Below, piece by piece: positions 6,555-11,212 of a stretch of DNA of 11,212 bases. Position 1 is the stretch's first letter; every line of letters starts with the position of its first letter. The notes under the pieces are model-generated. The model was not told the origin of the DNA and ran no database searches. It worked only from the letters and a program-made list of their open reading frames with translations. The stretch comes from Prolixibacteraceae bacterium (GTDB lineage Bacteria; Bacteroidota; Bacteroidia; Bacteroidales; Prolixibacteraceae), in contig JAQIDF010000195.1 of the NCBI GenBank assembly GCA_027858145.1, positions 1 through 11,212 of the forward strand, written 5' to 3'. The translations under genes and the position numbers were made by a program.

Positions 6555-8195
6555 CTATTGTATTGTTAATATTACAGGTGACAGCTGACGTTCCTGGTCA
6601 TTTTCGTCACCTTCAATTCTTGCTTTAATATTTTCAAAAGATACACGGTCGCCTGTGCCCAGACTATTAAGCAACCTTCTTTGTTCGGCGGTGAATGTCC
6701 AGGAGTTAGACTGCAGGGTTGTGGTATAACCACCGGATGTTGGCACTGACATATCGAAGCTTGTTACTTCAAATGATAAGTCAAAATCAAAATCTTCAAG
6801 ATCGGCAATTACTCCATTTTGTAGAGCCAGGCGTTCCTGTCCAATATTTCCGGATGTCATACTGGCCACTTGTGCAACCGGGTCAGGCACTCTCTTTACG
6901 CGGAATACCATTTCGCCCATCTCCTTCATTTCGCCATTTAATTCAGCATTTACAATTATCCTGGTATTTGTGCCATCGTAATCCAACTCTTCGGGTTCCA
7001 CAATCCAGTTTCCTTCTGATAAAGATTCATCTTTATAAATAGTACCATTTGTACAAATCGGGGTAATATTGCTTAAAGGTACACCAGGAACAGATATGCT
7101 TACAGGGTTTTGGAGATCTCTGTATAATACATTCATTTTGGTTGGTGAAACAGTAACTGCCGGACGGGCAACTTTGAAATCAAGAGAAAATGGTTTTGTT
7201 CCAAAACCTTCACCATCGGGGTTGCGATAGCGGATTTCACCATTGTATGAATATTCACCTGCTTCATTGGGTTTCATGCTAAAAACAGCATCTCCGTTTT
7301 CAATTGGTAATGGTTGATTTTGTCCATCCATAAAAACTTCCAATTCCTGTGTGGAATCTTCGGCTGATAAAAATATTCGGGCTTTATATTCCTGCCCCTG
7401 GAAAATATAGCTGGCCTCCGGGATAACTGTTGCCTTTAAACCTGTAAATTTGAATGACGAAGCATCAATTTGATTGTATAAATGACGTAAAACTGCAGAT
7501 TCTGCATTACGTACATCAATTTGTATTTTTGACAATAATGTTATAGCTGCAATAACCGGTGTAGCCTCAAAATACTGCTGAGCCCATGTCCTGTATGTTT
7601 CCCTTTGTTCGAGGTCGCCTTTTACAGGGTCGTTAACATCAAGCGATGAGTGTATGTTTTTTACCAAAGCCGGATAGTCACCTACAATTTCTATCAAGTC
7701 TGCTTTATAACTGTTGATTTGATTTTGTAAGTTCTTACCCTGTTTACGAGTCAGCATCACTTCAGGGCTGGCATTCAGGTCATCTTGCCGTTCAATAATT
7801 AGCGTGTCATTATTGTTGGTTACGATGTAAGGAAAATCCTCGTCTATTTCTTCATCAGCTTCCTTTGGGCTGGCATTAACTGCTAAAGCCAGCATTTCTT
7901 TTGTGTCAATAATATAATTAATTAAAGAGTCACTTTTTGCATGAACATCTTGTGCCATGTTACGCCAGCTTCTTACCTTGCCCTGATTTAGTTCATAAGC
8001 ACTGTTAAAATTAGCCATGAGTGACTGATTTTTATCAGTAAAACTCATGTATGTCTTCATCAAACTAGAGTCAACAATTTTAAAGGCATACAGGGTTTCT
8101 GCAGCAACATTTAATGCCAACATCGCTGTTAGCACCAAATACATCATATTTATCATTTTCTGCCGGGGGGTTTCCGGACAATTCTTGGTTCCCAT
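6555..8195 (-). CDS. gldM: GldM/PorM, T9SS motor shaft protein
   Basis: GldM is the inner-membrane protein whose single transmembrane helix sits inside the GldL pentamer. Its long periplasmic part reaches toward the GldK-GldN ring, passing on energy from the proton-motive force. This protein has 546 residues, near the usual 510-530. The N-terminal signature PRQKMINMMYLVLTAMLALN (10-29) is the family hallmark, and R11 in it corresponds to the arginine shown in Flavobacterium GldM to contact the motor glutamate. The transmembrane helix spans about 14-32. The rest is a helical first domain followed by beta-rich domains, including PVSISVPGVPLSNITP and ITP/NGT-type strands. The gene starts 24 bases after the gldL stop and ends 25 bases before gldN, which fits a single operon. 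The N-terminus carries a short extra MGTKNCPET stretch before the motif, a small variation. Identification is secure. Confidence 0.95.
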   Translation of the reverse strand: MGTKNCPETPRQKMINMMYLVLTAMLALNVAAETLYAFKIVDSSLMKTYMSFTDKNQSLMANFNSAYELNQGKVRSWRNMAQDVHAKSDSLINYIIDTKEMLALAVNASPKEADEEIDEDFPYIVTNNNDTLIIERQDDLNASPEVMLTRKQGKNLQNQINSYKADLIEIVGDYPALVKNIHSSLDVNDPVKGDLEQRETYRTWAQQYFEATPVIAAITLLSKIQIDVRNAESAVLRHLYNQIDASSFKFTGLKATVIPEASYIFQGQEYKARIFLSAEDSTQELEVFMDGQNQPLPIENGDAVFSMKPNEAGEYSYNGEIRYRNPDGEGFGTKPFSLDFKVARPAVTVSPTKMNVLYRDLQNPVSISVPGVPLSNITPICTNGTIYKDESLSEGNWIVEPEELDYDGTNTRIIVNAELNGEMKEMGEMVFRVKRVPDPVAQVASMTSGNIGQERLALQNGVIADLEDFDFDLSFEVTSFDMSVPTSGGYTTTLQSNSWTFTAEQRRLLNSLGTGDRVSFENIKARIEGDENDQERQLSPVILTIQ

Positions 8196-8219
8196 ATGCT
8201 ATGTTCCTGCTTTAAGCTT

Positions 8220-9320
8220 TTACTTGCCATTAAGTGCACCTAACATTTTTCCGTAAATGTTATTCAATGCCTTGATGTTTTTATTAATCTCTTTCGTATT
8301 TTGGGTAAATGCATTGGTTTCTTCTACTGATTCATCAATCAGTTTTGATATGTTTTCAATGCCTTTAGCGTATTTGCCAACCATTTCATCTACCTTACCC
8401 GCACCTTTAAGATGCAATTCATAGGTAGAATTTATAGCGGCCATGTTTTTATTCAATTTGTCTAGATTGTCTGTGTATTTACCGGTTTCTTTTTGAAGAC
8501 CTTTAAAACCATGGTTGAGAGAATCGGCAACAGCTTTATATGAATGATTTAATTCACCTGTTGTTTTCTTGAGACTTTCGTTGAATTCATTGCTGGAATC
8601 TTGCATTGACCTGGCCGAACTGTTAATACTTGTAGCCATTCCTGAGATGGAGTTTGTCATATTATTACTGGCATTCTCAGTTGATTTACGAAGTTCTTCA
8701 GCTGTAGTTGTATAGATGTTAGATAAATCACCTATTGTTTTATCAACATTCTCGGCCGCTTTGTTGTACGATTTTGAGATGTTGCTCACGCTTTCTTTCA
8801 TTGCAGAAGAAACTTCGTTATTCGAATTAACCACTGAGCCTATTGATTCAGAGGCATCATTCAGGTTTTTAACGAAGTTATCGGTTGCAACAGTAGAATT
8901 TGTTATGTTTTTTAAACCTTTTGCAGTTTCGGATAAATTGTGGAAGCTTTCATTTAGGTTTTCAAGCTCTTCAGATGGAATACCCGTAATTCCAGTGCCT
9001 CCTCCACCATTTCCACCAGAAATATTTTGCTGCAAATTATCTTGTTTTTCATATCTATTGCGCGCTCTTTCATTTTCTTCGCCGGTACGCAATTGTGGAT
9101 ATACAACCTTCCAATCTGGTAATTCCATCATGGGCTCAAATGCTGACACGAAGAAAATAATCGCTTCGATCGACAACCCAACTCCCAAAAACACACTGGC
9201 ACCTGGTAAATGCTCAAGCTTAAACAATGCACCAATCAGCACTACCGAAGCTCCCCAACTATAAATATAGTTTTGCATGAGCTTCCATCGTTTCGAATGC
9301 AAAAAATCTCCAATATTCAT
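8220..9320 (-). CDS. gldL: GldL/PorL, T9SS proton-driven motor stator with long coiled-coil tail
   Basis: GldL is the pentameric inner-membrane partner of GldM that converts proton flow into mechanical work. The N-terminal 65 residues hold two transmembrane helices (about 17-35 and 41-60). Residues matching the functionally important set in Flavobacterium GldL are recognisable: Y20, K34, E52 in the second helix (SIEAIIFF) and E62 (SAFEP). A short conserved DWKVVYPQL segment follows, then a glycine-rich linker (102-113, GGNGGGGTG). Residues 118-366 are a long, low-aromatic, Ser/Asn/Lys-rich helical tail expected to be cytoplasmic and coiled-coil. The protein is 366 residues, against about 215 for Flavobacterium GldL and about 310 for PorL, so the tail is unusually long. 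A repeat, LNKNMAAINSTY (289-300) and INKNIKALNNIY (345-356), lies in the tail. The gene follows gldK by 42 bases. Confidence 0.92.
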   Translation of the reverse strand: MNIGDFLHSKRWKLMQNYIYSWGASVVLIGALFKLEHLPGASVFLGVGLSIEAIIFFVSAFEPMMELPDWKVVYPQLRTGEENERARNRYEKQDNLQQNISGGNGGGGTGITGIPSEELENLNESFHNLSETAKGLKNITNSTVATDNFVKNLNDASESIGSVVNSNNEVSSAMKESVSNISKSYNKAAENVDKTIGDLSNIYTTTAEELRKSTENASNNMTNSISGMATSINSSARSMQDSSNEFNESLKKTTGELNHSYKAVADSLNHGFKGLQKETGKYTDNLDKLNKNMAAINSTYELHLKGAGKVDEMVGKYAKGIENISKLIDESVEETNAFTQNTKEINKNIKALNNIYGKMLGALNGK

Positions 9321-9362
9321 TTTATCTGTATTTTAATCTGTTGCTAATATATTGTTCGCTTT

Positions 9363-10664
9363 TTAAAATTCATTTCCGAATGATGAACGGACGGTCCTAA
9401 AACCGATATACGAAGTTGCTGAATCTTGATATTCAAATGTACGGGTTGAAACCTGAGTATAATAGCCAACATCTTTCCATGATCCACCCCTTATTACCTT
9501 GCGCTTCAATGCAGGGGGGTCACTATCTTCTGCATTATACTGAAAGTCCGGATTCAATTCATTTACCATTGTTTGCGACAATTCATCGTATGCTGTAATT
9601 GTCCACTCTGCAACATTACCAGACATATCATAAAGTCCGAAATCGTTTGGAGGATATTCTGCCACCTTCATAGTGTACATACCACCATCTTCTGAGTAGT
9701 TACCGCGCATCGGTTTATAATTTGCCATAAACTCACCCATTTGGTTGCGTGAATAATATCCACCCCAAGGGTACATTGCATTTTGAAGCCCGCCACGGGC
9801 AGCATATTCCCACTGATATTCGGTAGGAAGGCGATAATCCATAACGGTTGCAAGTCTTTGTCCTTGTAAAAAGTTGTTTTGCATTTGAGTTCTCCACTGG
9901 CAAAATGCTCTGGCTTGATCCCATGTAACACCTACCACCGGGTAGTTGTCGAAACCAACATGCCAGAAATATTTGCTGGTACGTGGTTCGTTGTATGAGT
10001 AAGTAAAATCTCTGATCCAGACTAATGTATCAGGATATACGTGAGTTCTTTCGTGAACAATAAAATCGGCACGGCTATTAATATTATTGCCATAAGTTTG
10101 TTCATCGTAGTTGTACTTGTTAGAACGTTTTGCAGCCTTTTGGTAGTCAATCCAAGCATAATCGAAATATAATTTACGCGTATCTGTTTCACGTTTTCCA
10201 AAAAATCGTTCTTCGGCTGGGATATAAAGGTTTTCGAGCGCGAGGGTATCTTGCCAGTCAATTGGCTCGTCCCAGTTAATGCCAATATAATTTCCGTCAA
10301 TATCGAGACGGGCATAATATTGAGCATTTGCATTTGAACTATTGTATAGCAAATTACGGGCTATTGAATCACGCACCCAATTGGTGAATTGCCTGTATTC
10401 GTTGTTTGTAACTTCGGTGTCATCCATCCAAAAGGCTTCAATTGTGATACTACGTGTTGGATTAATTCCACTTGTTGCGTCTTCGTCGCTAGGTCCAACT
10501 CTAATCGCACCACGTTTTACAAATGCCATTCCGAAGGGGGTTTGTTCTACCCACGAACCACGAGATGAAGTAGCACCTACCAACTCACCGGTTTCGCCTG
10601 ATTGGGCACAACCGGATAATAAGATGACAGCTACCAGCGCAATGATCAATGTATAATTTTTCAT
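9363..10664 (-). CDS. gldK: GldK/PorK, T9SS ring lipoprotein
   Basis: GldK is an outer-membrane lipoprotein that forms the periplasmic ring of the T9SS with GldN. From the ATG at 10664 the protein has 433 residues and a clean lipoprotein signal with lipobox LLSGC (C19). An in-frame start at 10814 would add 50 residues without a signal sequence ahead of this one, so it was rejected. The SUMF1/FGE-like fold is clear: FWMDDTEVTNNEYRQF (79-94), YPVVGVTWDQARAFCQWR (241-258), YRLPTEYQWEYAARGG (277-292), YDMSGNVAEW (345-354) and IRGGSW (391-396). The residues after GGS are KDVGYY, so the two copper-binding cysteines of formylglycine-generating enzymes are absent and the fold is structural. It is the first of gldKLMN, preceded by a porP-like gene, the canonical order in T9SS-bearing Bacteroidota. 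A paralog lies after gldN. Confidence 0.93.
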   Translation of the reverse strand: MKNYTLIIALVAVILLSGCAQSGETGELVGATSSRGSWVEQTPFGMAFVKRGAIRVGPSDEDATSGINPTRSITIEAFWMDDTEVTNNEYRQFTNWVRDSIARNLLYNSSNANAQYYARLDIDGNYIGINWDEPIDWQDTLALENLYIPAEERFFGKRETDTRKLYFDYAWIDYQKAAKRSNKYNYDEQTYGNNINSRADFIVHERTHVYPDTLVWIRDFTYSYNEPRTSKYFWHVGFDNYPVVGVTWDQARAFCQWRTQMQNNFLQGQRLATVMDYRLPTEYQWEYAARGGLQNAMYPWGGYYSRNQMGEFMANYKPMRGNYSEDGGMYTMKVAEYPPNDFGLYDMSGNVAEWTITAYDELSQTMVNELNPDFQYNAEDSDPPALKRKVIRGGSWKDVGYYTQVSTRTFEYQDSATSYIGFRTVRSSFGNEF

Positions 10665-10693
10665 CAGTAAAGATTTTTTTTCAGAATGATTAA

Positions 10694-10761
10694 CCTGTTG
10701 CTTCTCAGAACAGGACACCATAATATTTTGGTTAAGGGTAATAGGTAGTTTACTCCTATTA
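10694..10761 (-). promoter_or_regulatory. Two small hairpins in the leader between porP-like gene and gldK
   Basis: The 153-base gap contains two inverted repeats. One is TAATAGG (10739-10745) with CCTATTA (10755-10761), seven pairs and a nine-base loop. The other is CCTGTT (10694-10699) with AACAGG (10709-10714), six pairs and a nine-base loop. Neither is followed by a T run on the minus strand, and no TAnnTTTG box is present in the gap, so read-through from the porP-like gene into gldK is likely. The hairpins could be RNA processing or stability elements, or chance in AT-rich DNA. Confidence 0.25.
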
Positions 10762-10817
10762 TTATTATTTACCGTTTGTTTTAAACATGATGATTCCATA
10801 GTAATGTTTTTCAAGTC

Positions 10818-11212
10818 CTAAAGGTATCTAATACTTTTGTATTTTTGGTTTCTTTTTGTTTCAATATTAAATGAATATGTTACTAATATCTCATGAGATG
10901 TTGGAGCTACCAGTAACATGCTCGTATTAATATCGAGCATATAGCTTAACTTCAATCCGTTAAATAACTCAATGCCGCCTAAAAAATTAAAAGCAGCAAA
11001 ATTACGGGGCGATGAACGCAAACCAAAACCAGCCCAGTATTTGTTTTTAATATATAGTGTTCCGTTAATGTCGAGCATATAAGCGCTTAAATCACTTCTC
11101 AACATAACCGATGGTTGCAAATCAAATAACGGATTGGGTAGCTCAATATTGTATGCTCCTGTTAAATAGTAATGTGGAACATTGAAACCTGAATACCATT
11201 CTTCACCACTGG
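10818..11212 (-). CDS. porP: PorP/SprF family outer-membrane protein, C-terminal part
   Basis: The frame is open to the right edge of the window, so only the last 130 residues are present and the start is not visible. The sequence is made of alternating beta-strands, as expected for an outer-membrane barrel. It shows the PorP/SprF pattern: HYYLTGAYNIELPNPLFDLQ, PSVMLRSD, YWAGFGLRS, LKLSYMLDINTS and then SHEILVTYSF near the end. Members of this family are small barrels that work with the T9SS, linking the GldK-GldN ring to the outer membrane or anchoring secreted proteins such as SprB. A methionine-like start at 11120 is a TTG inside conserved sequence and is not the true start. The location directly upstream of gldK, in the same direction, is the conserved place for porP and supports the assignment. 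The last five or so residues are basic (KYKSIRYL). Confidence 0.85.
   Translation of the reverse strand, partial: SGEEWYSGFNVPHYYLTGAYNIELPNPLFDLQPSVMLRSDLSAYMLDINGTLYIKNKYWAGFGLRSSPRNFAAFNFLGGIELFNGLKLSYMLDINTSMLLVAPTSHEILVTYSFNIETKRNQKYKSIRYL

Noticed and set aside
6719..7042. 107-codon plus-strand frame opposite gldM
   Set aside because: It is antisense to a well-supported gldM, with no motifs and no start context.
8716..9264. Open frame of 182 codons on the plus strand opposite gldL
   Set aside because: It lies wholly antisense to a secure gldL gene. Its composition (Phe/Ser/Pro rich) mirrors the Lys/Asn/Ser/Gly-rich coding strand, and no family motif or promoter is visible.
10022..10333. 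103-codon minus-strand frame inside gldK
   Set aside because: It is an out-of-frame shadow of gldK with no recognisable domain.
10665..10814. 50-residue N-terminal extension of GldK
   Set aside because: It would place a polar stretch ahead of a full lipoprotein signal peptide, which would then be internal. The ATG at 10664 gives the expected lipobox at C19.
11118..11120. TTG at 11120 as the start of the porP-like gene
   Set aside because: The frame stays open to the window edge, and the upstream residues continue the PorP/SprF strand pattern.

Overview
The window looks like a chromosomal segment of a Bacteroidota bacterium. It is AT-rich, lipoproteins are frequent, possible promoters match the Bacteroidota -7 consensus TAnnTTTG, ribosome binding sites are weak, and half the window is the core type IX secretion (T9SS)/gliding motor locus, which is confined to this phylum. 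The long PorL-like GldL and the absence of flavobacterial neighbours suggest the class Bacteroidia (for example a Marinilabiliales relative), but the family cannot be fixed from the sequence alone.

Right half (about 4208-11212, all minus strand, so read from right to left). The order is porP/sprF-like (3' end only), gldK, gldL, gldM, gldN, and then a second gldK-like gene. GldL and GldM form the proton-driven inner-membrane motor. GldK, a lipoprotein, and GldN, a periplasmic protein, form the ring under the outer membrane. PorP/SprF is an outer-membrane beta-barrel partner. The first five genes follow the conserved order seen across the phylum, with 24-42 base gaps between gldK, gldL, gldM and gldN. 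The second gldK-like gene lies after a strong hairpin and a TAnnTTTG box, so it may be expressed separately. It is a clear paralog of the first: both lack the catalytic cysteines of formylglycine-generating enzymes and share long identical stretches.

Left half (1-4112). A minus-strand cluster runs from an aldo/keto reductase of the YghZ type, through a secreted or surface lipoprotein alpha/beta hydrolase and a PLP-dependent serine racemase/threonine dehydratase-like enzyme, to a small Cys/Trp-rich protein cut by the window edge. Gaps inside it are 52, 12 and 11 bases, so it could be one transcript. Divergent from it, on the plus strand, is a flavin reductase-like FMN protein with a lysine-rich tail. 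That gene and the second gldK-like gene converge on a two-part inverted repeat that probably acts as a terminator. These left-hand genes look like ordinary housekeeping or accessory metabolism, with no evident functional link to secretion.

No RNA genes, insertion sequences, CRISPR arrays or phage genes were seen. No stretch longer than 300 bases is without a gene. The most unusual points are the gldK duplication flanking gldLMN, and the large coiled-coil extension of GldL with its internal repeat.
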